Source: Rhizobium sullae
GTDB taxonomy: Bacteria > Pseudomonadota > Alphaproteobacteria > Rhizobiales > Rhizobiaceae
Direction of reading: 5' to 3'
DNA length: 64,000 bases
Assembly (NCBI RefSeq): GCF_025200715.1
Contig: NZ_CP104143.1
Coordinates: 62,001-126,000, forward strand
This document shows positions 19,190 to 27,639 of the stretch, piece by piece; within the stretch, counting starts at the first letter, position 1, and the number at the start of each line of letters is the position of its first letter. The notes beneath the pieces were generated by a model. The model was not told the origin of the DNA and ran no database searches. It saw only the letters and a list, made by a program, of their open reading frames with translations. The translations under genes were made by a program, and so were the position numbers.

Positions 19190-20908
19190 TTAGTCGGGAA
19201 GGCCAGCCTTGCGGTAGCCTTCGACGAAGCGCTGGAGCACTTCCTCGTTGTCGAATGGCTGCGATGTTGCCCAGTGCCTGATGCTGAAATGGGGATCGTT
19301 CATCATGAAGAATTCCGCCTCCTGACGGGCTTCATCCAGGCGCCCGAGCTGCGCGAGGGCTGCCGCAAGCAAGCGCCGCGACGTGGTGCGGTAGGTTTCC
19401 GGCTTGCGCAAAGCCTCAACCGCGGATTGATAGTCGCCGAGCGCATAATAGGCTTGGCCTGCCATCCAATAGTACCATCCCGGTGGGCGCGGATTGAGCC
19501 GCAACGCCCGCTTCACGAATTCGACGCCCTTGACCGCGTCGCCCCTCAGGGTGATGAGATCCGAGCGTATCGCCCAGGCATCGGCATGATTAGGATCGAG
19601 CTTGAAGGTTGCCTCGAACTCGGCATCCGATTCCGCGTAACGCCGTTCGTGACCAAGTATGATGCCCAGCCCCCAGCGGTTCCCCGCATCGTTAGGGTCG
19701 AGCGCCACAGCCCGCTGCGCTTCCGCCAGCGCGCGAGGCTGGTTGGTTTCCTTCGGCTCGTTCCAGAACAGCCAGCCGAGCCAAAGATTGAGGGCCAGCA
19801 AGCTATGTGCCTCGGCATAGTCGGGATCGAGTCCGATCGCCTTTTCCAGGAGCATGCGCGCTTCCCGCGCGCCTAACCCGGTCTGAAAACTGACGCCGCG
19901 GGCTCGCACGCAAAGGTCATAGGCTTCGAGACTCGTGGGCCGTTTGCGCGCCGGCTGTCCGGCCAATCGGCCGACAAGGGCTTCGACGATCTTGGCCGTG
20001 ACCTCGTCCTGCACTGCGAAGATGTCCTCGAGGCTGCTGTCGTAGCGCTCGGCCCAGATATGATCGCCGCCGATCGCGTCGATCAGCTGCGCATTGATGC
20101 GCACGCGCGCCGCGGCGCGCCGGGCGCTGCCTTCAACCACATAGCGCACCCCAAGATCACGCGCGGTCAAACGCACATCGACCGACCGCCCCTTGTAAGC
20201 AAAGGTTGAGTTGCGCGCGATGACGAAGAGGCCGGCTGAGCGAGACAGGTCGGTGATCAGGTCTTCGGTCAAGCCGTCGACAAAGGTTTCCTGTTCCGGA
20301 TCGTTGCTCATGTTGGTGAAAGGCAAGACCGCGATCGAGGGCTTGTCGGGCAATTCGAGCGATGCCAGTCGGCCGACCGGAGCGGCTCTCGGAACGTGCA
20401 GGTTCACGCGATAGCAGTATATCGGCTCGGCTATATTCTTCACCCGCTGCTCGCCCATGGGCTCGAACACAAACGCCAGCTTCTGCCTGACCTCCTTGGA
20501 CACCTTCTCCGAAACGCAGATACCACCGGGCTCGGCGAGTTGTTGGAGACGCGACGCCACGTTCACGCCCTCGCCATAGCGATCGTCCCCTTCGACGATC
20601 ACTTCTCCAAGGTTGATTCCGATCCGGACTTCGAAGCGCTGGTCTTCGGCGACGCTCGCGTTACGCTCCGCCATGCCGCGCTGAAGCGTGACCGCGCATT
20701 CGACCGCATCCACCACGCTGCCGAACTCCGCCAGCAGGCCGTCTCCCATCAGCTTGAAGATTCGCCCGTGTCGCGTCGCGATTTCCGGCTCGAACAGCTC
20801 TTTGCGGCCACGTTTCAGCCGGTCGAAGGTGCCCGCTTCATCCGCCTCCATGAGCGCCGAGTACCCGACAACATCGATGGCAAGGATGGCAGCGAGCTTC
20901 CGCTCCAT
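19190..20908 (-). CDS. Class III adenylate/guanylate cyclase with TolB-like and TPR regions
   Basis: A 572-residue cytoplasmic protein. The cyclase domain (about 1-170) has both metal aspartates, Asp12 in AIDVVGYS and Asp56 in LMGDG, with Lys52 in the position usually linked to adenine recognition and a transition-state Asn/Arg pair in GVNVASRLQ. A CadC/TolB-like segment follows (SIAVLPFTNMSNDPEQETFVDGLTED region), then TPR-type helices (about 330-570). No membrane helix is seen. The ATG at 20908 has GAGG seven bases upstream; the frame stays open to 21346 but that extension has no family resemblance. Closely similar in its first 170 residues to the cyclase at 24700. Confidence 0.9.
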   Translation of the reverse strand: MERKLAAILAIDVVGYSALMEADEAGTFDRLKRGRKELFEPEIATRHGRIFKLMGDGLLAEFGSVVDAVECAVTLQRGMAERNASVAEDQRFEVRIGINLGEVIVEGDDRYGEGVNVASRLQQLAEPGGICVSEKVSKEVRQKLAFVFEPMGEQRVKNIAEPIYCYRVNLHVPRAAPVGRLASLELPDKPSIAVLPFTNMSNDPEQETFVDGLTEDLITDLSRSAGLFVIARNSTFAYKGRSVDVRLTARDLGVRYVVEGSARRAAARVRINAQLIDAIGGDHIWAERYDSSLEDIFAVQDEVTAKIVEALVGRLAGQPARKRPTSLEAYDLCVRARGVSFQTGLGAREARMLLEKAIGLDPDYAEAHSLLALNLWLGWLFWNEPKETNQPRALAEAQRAVALDPNDAGNRWGLGIILGHERRYAESDAEFEATFKLDPNHADAWAIRSDLITLRGDAVKGVEFVKRALRLNPRPPGWYYWMAGQAYYALGDYQSAVEALRKPETYRTTSRRLLAAALAQLGRLDEARQEAEFFMMNDPHFSIRHWATSQPFDNEEVLQRFVEGYRKAGLPD

Positions 20909-21360
20909 GTTGAGCCTCAATAAAGATTCACGACTCGCAAGCCGCAGGTCAGAGGCAGGCAGGACCGGCGCCTCCGGCCTTACCGGCCTTACCGGCCTAT
21001 GATACCACAGATCACGCCTCTTGAGACTATGGCTCGCGCGACGCCCCAGCTCTCCTGCCGCAGCGCCACTGACGCGCGTCCGACCGATCCCGCTGCTTGT
21101 TCGCAGCAGTGGCGCAAACGGACTATGACCCCTTTGCGCCGCCATTTCCGTCATCCAGACAGGCTCAGAGATTTCCTCAAAGCTGCCGTTCGGCTCATGC
21201 GACCTGAATGTCCAGCTCGGGGTGGGAAGCGGACAACGCAGCTTGCTTGTCGAATGAGCAACGAGTTGGCATGTGCGCACGTGCTGTGCGAATGCAAAAT
21301 TCTTGGTTTTTGGCGGTTGTGGCCTCGACTGCGACCGTCTCTGCACTCGATATAGCCCGA
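20909..21360. other. Intergenic region upstream of the first cyclase
   Basis: This 452-bp spacer includes the cyclase promoter. It contains a short tandem repeat of CCGGCCTTA (about 20974-20998, nearly three units). An open minus-strand frame crosses it but shows no recognisable protein. No RNA gene was seen. Confidence 0.55.
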
Positions 21361-21798
21361 TCAGGTGGTGGCGTCGGTGCTAGTTGGGTTGTGGATGATT
21401 TCCCACAGGTGTCCGTCGAGGTCGCGGAAGTAGCCGGAGTAGATGCCCCAGGGCCGGTCCTGTAGGGCGGTGACGGGCGCCCCCGCAGCCCTGGCTTTGG
21501 CCAAGAGCGCGTCCACCTCGTCGCGAGTCGCAACAATGTGACCGAGACTGAACTCGCCGCTCTGCGCTGGCCCCTGCGTGATGCCTGCGTCTTTCGCGAG
21601 CTCGCGGCGCGGATAGAGGGCGAGGATCTGCCCCCCGTTCAGGCGGAACATGACTATTGCCCCCGCGGGGTGAGTGTCGTCGCCAGCGAATTCGGTTGCT
21701 GTCACACCGGGCGACTCGAGCCCAAGCGCCCGGTAGAATGCAAGCGCCCGCTCTAAGTTCTCTACGGCCAGCGTGATCACGTCGATCTGAGGTTTCAT
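21361..21798 (-). CDS. VOC-family (glyoxalase/bleomycin-resistance fold) protein
   Basis: A 145-residue single VOC domain: ITLAVENLERALAFYRALGL at the start and GYFRDLDGHLWEIIHNP near the end. His/Glu residues at the ends of the two beta-alpha repeats are compatible with a metal site, but the substrate cannot be inferred. AAAGGAGG just upstream fixes the ATG at 21798 rather than 21840. It reads in the same direction as the first cyclase, 452 bp further on, and lies inside the putative tRNA-associated island. Confidence 0.85.
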   Translation of the reverse strand: MKPQIDVITLAVENLERALAFYRALGLESPGVTATEFAGDDTHPAGAIVMFRLNGGQILALYPRRELAKDAGITQGPAQSGEFSLGHIVATRDEVDALLAKARAAGAPVTALQDRPWGIYSGYFRDLDGHLWEIIHNPTSTDATT

Positions 21799-22369
21799 TG
21801 GTCCTCCTTTCGCGGATCTCATACCCTTGCATGATAGCACGGCCGTTAGTCTTCGGCACGGTCGGGCCGCGGCGAATTTCTAAGACAGGCGATCCGATTC
21901 CCGCCTGGCCCTCGCGCTGAGTGAGCTCGCTGCGTCAATGTTCCGGTCATACCTTCCGGCAATTTCAACATTTTTGAATTATGCACTGGATCGGACTTCT
22001 GCTTCGGGTCGGCAGCCGCTGTTGGCAGATGTGCTGCTGAACGGCGGCCATCTCAGATCAGGGCTTCGAGGCAGATGGACCGCTTCCGGCCCCATTTCTG
22101 CCGCCTCGGACCGCGTGGGTATTGGAGAAATACCGCCCGATTCCATTCATCCGCTCCCGGCTGTCGCAAAAGTTATATAGCGCAAACAATGACATAGGAG
22201 TTCTCAGTTTCATCCTGTCGAGCGCGCCAATTTATAGTTGTGTGCATTTCAAAATCGGTGGTGGCAGCCGGACATGCCTGAGGTCTGCGCAGCAGCGCTC
22301 GCAGACGACTGGCGCGGCACGCAGTTGCTTTACTGACGCACGGTCCGTGGGCCAAGCGGTCAACTCGTC
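21799..22369. other. Gene-poor spacer inside the putative island
   Basis: A 571-bp stretch with no supported coding sequence. It holds one copy of the 39-bp repeat (22191-22229). The short frames crossing it have no recognisable domains. Confidence 0.6.
22191..22229 (+). repeat. 39-bp dispersed repeat, copy 1
   Basis: It matches 24172-24210 at 35 of 39 positions; the shared core is GAGTTCTCAGTTTCATCC. Its end (GAGCGCGCCA) is a degenerate form of the tRNA-Arg 3' end. Confidence 0.7.
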
Positions 22370-23806
22370 TTAAGCGGCGGCCCCCACCCGAAACACCGGC
22401 AGTTCCTGCTGCACGCCTCGAAGCTGTGCTGTTCGCGGCTCGACCGCAAAAGCCGCCAGTCCGTCGCGAACGCCGGTCGCGTCGTAAACGTCTTGGCTGA
22501 CAAAAATCTCGTCGGCGTCGGCGAGGCCCTGGACGCGCGCAGCAATGTTCACGGTCTGACCGAAATAGTCGAGGCGCTCGTTCAGCGTGACCGCGATTGC
22601 CGCGCCCTTGTGGACGCCGATCTTGAGGATCAGCGCCTTGTCTGGCTGCCGCTTGTTGAACGAGGCGATCTCGCTGCGCATGTCGAGCGCCGCCTGCACG
22701 GCATCAGCGGGCCTCAGGAACGCCGCCATCACCGCATCGCCGATCGTCTTGATGATCGCGCCGTTGTGGCGGACCGTCACGTCCTGCAGCCGGTCAAAAT
22801 GCTGCTGGACGAGTGCAAAGGCATTCAGGTCTCCGATCCGGTCATAGAGCGCGGTCGAGCCCTTCAGGTCGGTAAAAAGGAGAGCGATGTCCTTGACGCC
22901 GAGCCCTTCGTGGCCACGGATCACCTCGGAGCGGAAGAGGTCGCGGAACGTCTGGGTCGTGAGCAGTCGCTTCCCTGAGAGGAACGGTGCGAAGTGGAGC
23001 GGCGGCGGCCGGTCGATGCCGGGCGGCAGCTGGAGGATCCCGAACTCGAAGCGTCTGTCCGCGACATTGGACAGCTCAAAAATCACCTTGCCGGCCGCGA
23101 TGGTGCCCGTGTCCGGCGTACTGGACTCGAGGTCAACACGGATTGCAATGCGCTGCTCGCCGGGCGGAAGCGCGGGATCGACAATAAACAGGATCCCTGC
23201 GTCGCTGTCGGAACTGCTGCCATGCAATGCGCCGGCCTCCGCGATTATCTCAAGGGTGGTCGTCTTGCCCGGCTCGATATAGGCTAATCCGCGGTTCAGC
23301 ATCTCCCTCACCTTGACGAAAGGCGTGCCGTCCGGGATCAAGCCCTCAATCGCCGACCTGTAGCGGAAAAGATAATCCTCCGCCGACAGCGTCTGCGGAT
23401 CGTGATAGGCGATGCGGCGGATGGCCGGGTTCACGGTGAAGGTGATCGCGATCATGTCGTCGAGAGCCGCCACCAAATCCAGATGGCAGTGGGTGCAGCG
23501 GCAGCGACTGCGGAGATTCTTGAGCGCCCGGAAGCTGTCGATGACGCAGGAGCAGACCGGACAGATCAGAATCCAGGTCATATCGAAGAGACCTAGCGCG
23601 GCGGCGTGCAGGAAGAGATCGATCGCCTCCTTCTCGTTAAGGGTCTTGTCGGTAGCAAATTTGATTGGATTGATGCGCAGGAGCTCGGAGTCGCTTGCCG
23701 AACGGATGTGGCTTTCGAGCTTGGATACGAGCCGCGGACTCCAGGTCCGGGCCGATTCCAGCGCCGTCAGCTTCTCTTCGAGATGCTTCTCGTCGATCGA
23801 CGCCAT
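22370..23806 (-). CDS. Adenylate/guanylate cyclase with N-terminal zinc-ribbon and regulatory domain
   Basis: A 478-residue protein. The N-terminal ~280 residues resemble the DUF5939-type regulatory region that precedes some bacterial cyclases, and contain two cysteine pairs (Cys82/Cys85 and Cys104/Cys107, plus Cys87 and Cys102) likely to bind zinc. The cyclase domain (about 305-440) has LLFTDLKGSTALYDRIGD with the first metal Asp, IIKTIGDAVMAAF with the adenine-type Lys and second Asp, and QTVNIAARVQ with the Asn/Arg pair. It therefore looks catalytically competent. AGGAGGGG precedes the ATG. It is flanked on both sides by copies of the 39-bp repeat. Confidence 0.88.
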   Translation of the reverse strand: MASIDEKHLEEKLTALESARTWSPRLVSKLESHIRSASDSELLRINPIKFATDKTLNEKEAIDLFLHAAALGLFDMTWILICPVCSCVIDSFRALKNLRSRCRCTHCHLDLVAALDDMIAITFTVNPAIRRIAYHDPQTLSAEDYLFRYRSAIEGLIPDGTPFVKVREMLNRGLAYIEPGKTTTLEIIAEAGALHGSSSDSDAGILFIVDPALPPGEQRIAIRVDLESSTPDTGTIAAGKVIFELSNVADRRFEFGILQLPPGIDRPPPLHFAPFLSGKRLLTTQTFRDLFRSEVIRGHEGLGVKDIALLFTDLKGSTALYDRIGDLNAFALVQQHFDRLQDVTVRHNGAIIKTIGDAVMAAFLRPADAVQAALDMRSEIASFNKRQPDKALILKIGVHKGAAIAVTLNERLDYFGQTVNIAARVQGLADADEIFVSQDVYDATGVRDGLAAFAVEPRTAQLRGVQQELPVFRVGAAA

Positions 23807-24171
23807 GGCGGCCCCTCCTGGATTGCACGATTGTCAGGCGAACGAGTTCAGTTGATCGTCCGCCATTAGCGATTCTCCAAGTTTGCAGCGTCTAAGTCTA
23901 CCATGGCGAAAGGCTTCATTGAATGGGAAGCCCCAAGGATTTCGGGACGCGCAGGAGCTGCCGTGGCCGACGAGCCTTTCCGGCGTTCACGCCGCAACCC
24001 TGGCGGAAGCGATCCTGAACAAGGTCGGCGCCCGATTTCGCGCTTTCACCGCAGGTGTCGGCCCCCGCTGCCATTCCTCGACGGTCACTTCCGTCCGATC
24101 TGTGACCGCTATCGGCGAAGCGGCCTGCCGATGCCGTTTGGCCCCAGCTAGAAATCTGTAGCTATGGTAAG

Positions 24172-24210
24172 GACATACGAGTTCTCAGTTTCATCCCGTC
24201 GGGTGCGCCA
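24172..24210 (+). repeat. 39-bp dispersed repeat, copy 2
   Basis: The second copy of the repeat at 22191-22229. Its last 11 bases equal the tRNA-Arg 3' end. The two copies bracket the 22370-23806 cyclase. Confidence 0.7.
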
Positions 24211-24216
24211 TTTTTC
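24200..24216 (+). repeat. Right copy of 17-bp tRNA-end repeat (attR-like)
   Basis: An exact copy of 18936-18952 outside any tRNA gene. Its first 11 bases also form the end of the 39-bp repeat at 24172-24210. Confidence 0.7.
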
Positions 24217-24699
24217 CCTAAGGCTTCCATAAACGCCGTTCCTGGCATTCCCGGCACGTTCCCGGATTGTGTTTCCGAAGCGTTCTTGCCGCCTCGATGC
24301 GCGACACGAAGCTCGGCGACATGACGCGTTTTTTCGAGCGTCTTAAACCTTTCATAAACAGCGCTTTTACACAGTCTGGACCCGAGTCGGCCATTCCGGG
24401 AGGCCAGCTCGAATGTCTCGAAACTTGCGGAAATGGACTAAGGCTACGGCTAGGCCATGCGCCGCTTCGCCCACACCGGTCCGTGGGGCCGCGTTCGACG
24501 ACGATCCTCACATTGCAAGCGACTTGCAGGAGGCACACGAACAATCGGGCTCACATGGGCATTCCACACCGGGGGGACTGCCTGCGGCGTTCAGTAGAAG
24601 TGTTGGATGAAGCGCGGGTTCCCCTGAAGCGCTTGTTGAGGTCGGTCGTTTCATTTAAGTGCGACCAGTCCTATAATCCGGTGAAGTTAGGCCGAACCA

Positions 24700-26589
24700 A
24701 TGGACCGCAAGCTTTCCGCCATCCTCGCTGCTGATGTCGTGGGCTATTCCGCGCTGATGGAACGCGACGAGGCTGGCACATTCGAGCGCCTTCGTGCCGG
24801 ACGCAAGGAACTGTTTGAGCCGGAGATTGCCCGCCATCACGGCCAGATTTTCAAGCTTATGGGCGACGGGATCCTCGCCGAATTTGGCAGCGTGGTGGAC
24901 GCCGTGGAATGCGCCGTCTCGCTGCAGCGCGGGCTGGCGGAACGGAATGCAGCCGTTCCCGAGGACCAGCGGATCCGGGTCAGGATCGGGATCAATCTCG
25001 GCGAGGTGATCGTCGACGGCGAGGACCGATATGGCGAGGGCGTCAATGTCGCGGCCAGGCTTCAGCAGTTGGCAGACCCGGGCGGCATCTGCGTCTCGGG
25101 AAAGGTCGCCAGGGAGGTTGAGAAGAAGCTAGCTTTCGGCTTCGAGCCGATGGGCGACCAGAAGGTGAAGAATATCGCCGAACCGGTGCAGGCCTTCCGC
25201 GTTATCCTTGAGGGACAAGCCCCACGCCAACCAGCGCAGTCATGGCCTCCGCGCTGGGTTTGGGCAGCAGCAGCCGTGCCAGTCCTTATTCTGGTTTTGG
25301 CCGGGACGGCCTGGCAATTCTGGCCGACTGCGACATTAGGCGGCAAACCGTCGGTAGCGGTGCTGCCGTTCGACAACTATGGCGGCGACGAGGCGACCGG
25401 ACGCCTCGCCGATGGCCTCACTGACGACATAATCACCGATCTGGCGGGGTTCCCTGAATTCCAGGTGATCGCCCGTAACTCGACTGAACAATGCCGGGAC
25501 CAACCAGCCGTGCCGAGTGAAGTGGGTAAGGCGCTTGGCGCAGGATTTGTGGTCGAGGGTTCCATCCAGCGTCAGCCTGACCGCGTAAGAATTACGGCGC
25601 AGCTCATCGACGCCAAAACGGGCAAACACATTTGGTCGCAGCGCTGGGACCGCCCGGACGAGGACTTGTTCGCAATCCAGATCGAAATTTCCGAGCAGAT
25701 TTCGAACCGCCTCGGCGGCGGCGCAGGTTTGGTCCAGGAGGCGGGCCGCATCACCGCCCACCGAAAGCCGCCCGAGAATCTCAATGCCTACGAATTTTAT
25801 CTGCTCGGCACCGAAAAACTCGAGCAAGTCAATCAGGCGGATGTCGAGGAGGCCGTCAAGCTGCTCACCCGCGCGGTCGAATTGGACCCCGGCCTTGCCC
25901 GCGCCTGGGTCGAACTTAGCCATTCCCATGTTATCTTGGCCGGTTTTGGGGTTGAACCCGACAAGAACCGGGCTCTTTCTGCCGAGGCAGCCGAGCGCGC
26001 CGTCCGGCTCGATCCGAGCGATGCAGAGGCACATGTCGTCTACGCGAGCACTTTGGGTGACAAAGGAGAATTGGAACGCGCCAAGGCAGAGTTCGATACC
26101 GCACTGCGCCTCGCTCCCGGCCAGTTCGAAGTTCTGACTTTCTACATCGATTGGGCCTCGACCTTCGGCGAGCCTGAGCGCGGCGCGCAACTGGTCGACA
26201 AGGCGGTCAGTCTCAACCCCGGTTTCCCGATGTGGAGTGCCAGGATTTTCACTCACGCCTACTTCATGGCGGGCCGGTATGAGGATGCCCTGCGGATGCT
26301 GGACCGCTTGACGCCGGAAAACTATGGAAGGAAACACTGGGTGATGCGTTCTGGCGCGCTTGCGGCTATTGGCCGAACTGAAGAGGCGAAGGTCTCAGTA
26401 ACGGACGCACTCAGGCGGTTTCCCAATTTGACCGTCGAGGGACTTGTCAATCAGCCCGGATTCAATGAAGCGGAGCGCCAGCGGTTGATCGAAACCATGC
26501 GGCTCGCCGGCTTTGCGGACTGCGCCAAGGCAGAAGAGCTCGCGAAGATAAAGAAGCCGCTGCGCCTTCCGGAGTGTGCATCGCCGTAA
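24700..26589 (+). CDS. Class III adenylate/guanylate cyclase, membrane-anchored, with TPR region
   Basis: A 629-residue protein. The cyclase domain (1-170) has Asp12 and Asp56 and the adenine-type Lys52 in FKLMGDG, and VNVAARLQ with the Asn/Arg pair. A single membrane helix follows at about 187-208 (WVWAAAAVPVLILVLAGTAW), then a TolB-like segment (SVAVLPFDNYGGDEATGRL) and TPR helices (about 370-600). The cyclase part is nearly the same as that at 19190, but the linker with the helix is absent there. It lies just outside the right 17-bp repeat and is followed by an esterase remnant. Confidence 0.9.
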   Translation: MDRKLSAILAADVVGYSALMERDEAGTFERLRAGRKELFEPEIARHHGQIFKLMGDGILAEFGSVVDAVECAVSLQRGLAERNAAVPEDQRIRVRIGINLGEVIVDGEDRYGEGVNVAARLQQLADPGGICVSGKVAREVEKKLAFGFEPMGDQKVKNIAEPVQAFRVILEGQAPRQPAQSWPPRWVWAAAAVPVLILVLAGTAWQFWPTATLGGKPSVAVLPFDNYGGDEATGRLADGLTDDIITDLAGFPEFQVIARNSTEQCRDQPAVPSEVGKALGAGFVVEGSIQRQPDRVRITAQLIDAKTGKHIWSQRWDRPDEDLFAIQIEISEQISNRLGGGAGLVQEAGRITAHRKPPENLNAYEFYLLGTEKLEQVNQADVEEAVKLLTRAVELDPGLARAWVELSHSHVILAGFGVEPDKNRALSAEAAERAVRLDPSDAEAHVVYASTLGDKGELERAKAEFDTALRLAPGQFEVLTFYIDWASTFGEPERGAQLVDKAVSLNPGFPMWSARIFTHAYFMAGRYEDALRMLDRLTPENYGRKHWVMRSGALAAIGRTEEAKVSVTDALRRFPNLTVEGLVNQPGFNEAERQRLIETMRLAGFADCAKAEELAKIKKPLRLPECASP

Positions 26590-26615
26590 TCGCGTTGAAT
26601 GGCGGCCACGAATGA

Positions 26616-26926
26616 CAAACGTCTCGAAGGGTCCGAGACGGACCTTCGAAGCATTATACCGAGGTCCTGACAAGTTATCCGCCATCGGCATTGGTCGTTG
26701 CGAGCCTGGCGACGGGAACGCGCGACCTACTTCTGTCCGATACGGTGCGCATGCACCGAGCCCTCCGGCGTGCAGGCGTAACGGCCGAACTCCACGTTGT
26801 GGAGCCGGCCCTCACGGCGGGTTCCTGGCAGCTTCCCCAGCAGACACCGAGATCAAGGCGGAGGCTCGCCGATTCACCTATTCGGCATGGGCGTTCCAAC
26901 CTGACGTAGGAGCATCGGTTGGTTAG
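26616..26926 (+). pseudogene. Alpha/beta-hydrolase (esterase) 3' remnant with frameshift
   Basis: One frame reads HYTEVLTSYPPSALVVAS, then TGTRDLLLSDTVRMHRALRR and AGVTAELHVVE. This is the C-terminal region of an acetyl-esterase-type hydrolase, including its catalytic-Asp loop. After about 26806 the sense continues in another frame as AGPHGGFLAASPADTEIKAE, which carries the catalytic-His loop. A single missing G (GTGGAG followed by CCGG instead of GCCGG) explains the shift. A stop (TGA at 26613) and the absence of the N-terminal half show that only the 3' third survives. It has no start of its own. Confidence 0.75.
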
Positions 26927-26955
26927 CTCACTGCTGAGAGCAGGCCCAGGATCGT

Positions 26956-27426
26956 CTACGGCAGGTGGCTGAAGCGGGCGATTTGCGCATCCTTCATCAG
27001 GCTGCGAAAGTTAGGCCCACTGACATGCACGAGTGTCTTGTGGTCGCCACCTTCGAAATAGACGTCGCTCGCGTCGCCGAGGCTTTCGTCGAGGATCACC
27101 GGCACATCGTAAGCGGGGCCGATGGGCGGCACTGCGCCGATGTCGCAATCGGAAAAAAGCGAGCTGACCTCCTCCTCCGAGGCGAGACCAAGGCGCCGGT
27201 TCATCACATCCTGCAATGTGGAGAATTCGATCCGGTGCGTGCTCGGGACAACGGCTAGGACGTACCCCATTTCGTGATGTACGACGACGGATTTGGCCAG
27301 CCTGCCGCCGGGAATATGCGCGGCCTGCGCCGACTGGCTGGTTGTTGCTGTGCGGTGATGAGCGACGGTGTCGTAAGCGATACCCTCACCGGCGATATAG
27401 TCCTGAAGTTTTCCTGCGATCGTCAT
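26956..27426 (-). CDS. YbaK/ProRS-associated aminoacyl-tRNA deacylase domain protein
   Basis: A 156-residue stand-alone YbaK-type domain (TSQSAQAAHIPGGRLAKSVVVHHE near residues 29-52, PPIGPAYDVPVILDESL, and DVYFEGGDHKTLVHV). Family members hydrolyse misacylated tRNAs such as Cys- or Ala-tRNA-Pro in trans. AAGGAG eight bases before the ATG at 27426 decides the start; the GTG at 27435 overlaps that ribosome site. It is convergent with the pseudogene and divergent from the lipoprotein gene. Confidence 0.85.
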   Translation of the reverse strand: MTIAGKLQDYIAGEGIAYDTVAHHRTATTSQSAQAAHIPGGRLAKSVVVHHEMGYVLAVVPSTHRIEFSTLQDVMNRRLGLASEEEVSSLFSDCDIGAVPPIGPAYDVPVILDESLGDASDVYFEGGDHKTLVHVSGPNFRSLMKDAQIARFSHLP

Positions 27427-27639
27427 CGTAGGCACTCCTTATGTTGCGTGGGACGCATAGAAGGACATTTTCCTCTCATCATCCGGGAAGTCAACGACGA
27501 ATGGGCAGCCGCAAATGTAAGTGGCTGGGAGACCATCCTGCTACGGCCATCGATCTCCTTTGCTTAGCTTCGCGCAATCTTGCGCCTGTATCTGCGTTCT
27601 GCGCCGCGATGGTGCGGAGCGGGCGCATTGGAGAGAATT

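Larger units (their letters stand above)
18936..24216. mobile_element. Putative tRNA-Arg-associated genomic island remnant (no integrase)
   Basis: A 17-bp sequence made of the tRNA 3' end and the following bases (18936-18952) recurs exactly at 24200-24216. Between the two lie a TPR cyclase, a VOC protein, a second cyclase and long gene-poor stretches, none of them backbone functions. A perfect tRNA-end duplication flanking accessory genes is the usual scar of site-specific integration. No integrase, excisionase or transfer gene is present, so if it was mobile it is now a remnant, or the repeat marks an older event. Confidence 0.45.
23807..24699. other. Gene-poor spacer between two cyclase genes
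   Basis: An 893-bp stretch between divergent cyclase genes with no supported gene. It contains the second 39-bp repeat (24172-24210) and the right 17-bp tRNA-end repeat (24200-24216). Several open frames cross it; a minus-strand frame ending at 24218 begins no recognisable family. It may be degraded sequence from past insertions. Confidence 0.6.

Noticed and set aside
20974..20998. Short tandem CCGGCCTTA repeat, considered as a CRISPR-like or regulatory array
   Set aside because: Fewer than three 9-bp units with no spacers; treated as simple repeat.
20909..21346. 146-residue N-terminal extension of the 19190 cyclase
   Set aside because: A good ribosome site precedes the ATG at 20908, homology to the sister cyclase begins exactly there, and the extension is low in family-like sequence.
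23883..24161. Plus-strand open frames in the spacer between cyclases
   Set aside because: No ribosome site, no domain, and alternative frames are equally open in this GC-rich DNA.
24218..24544. Minus-strand frame of 108 residues ending at the right 17-bp repeat, considered as an integrase remnant
   Set aside because: No Arg-His-Arg-Tyr recombinase motif or other recognisable domain is visible.
27433..27435. GTG as start of the YbaK-like gene
   Set aside because: It would overlap the AAGGAG ribosome site that serves the ATG at 27426.
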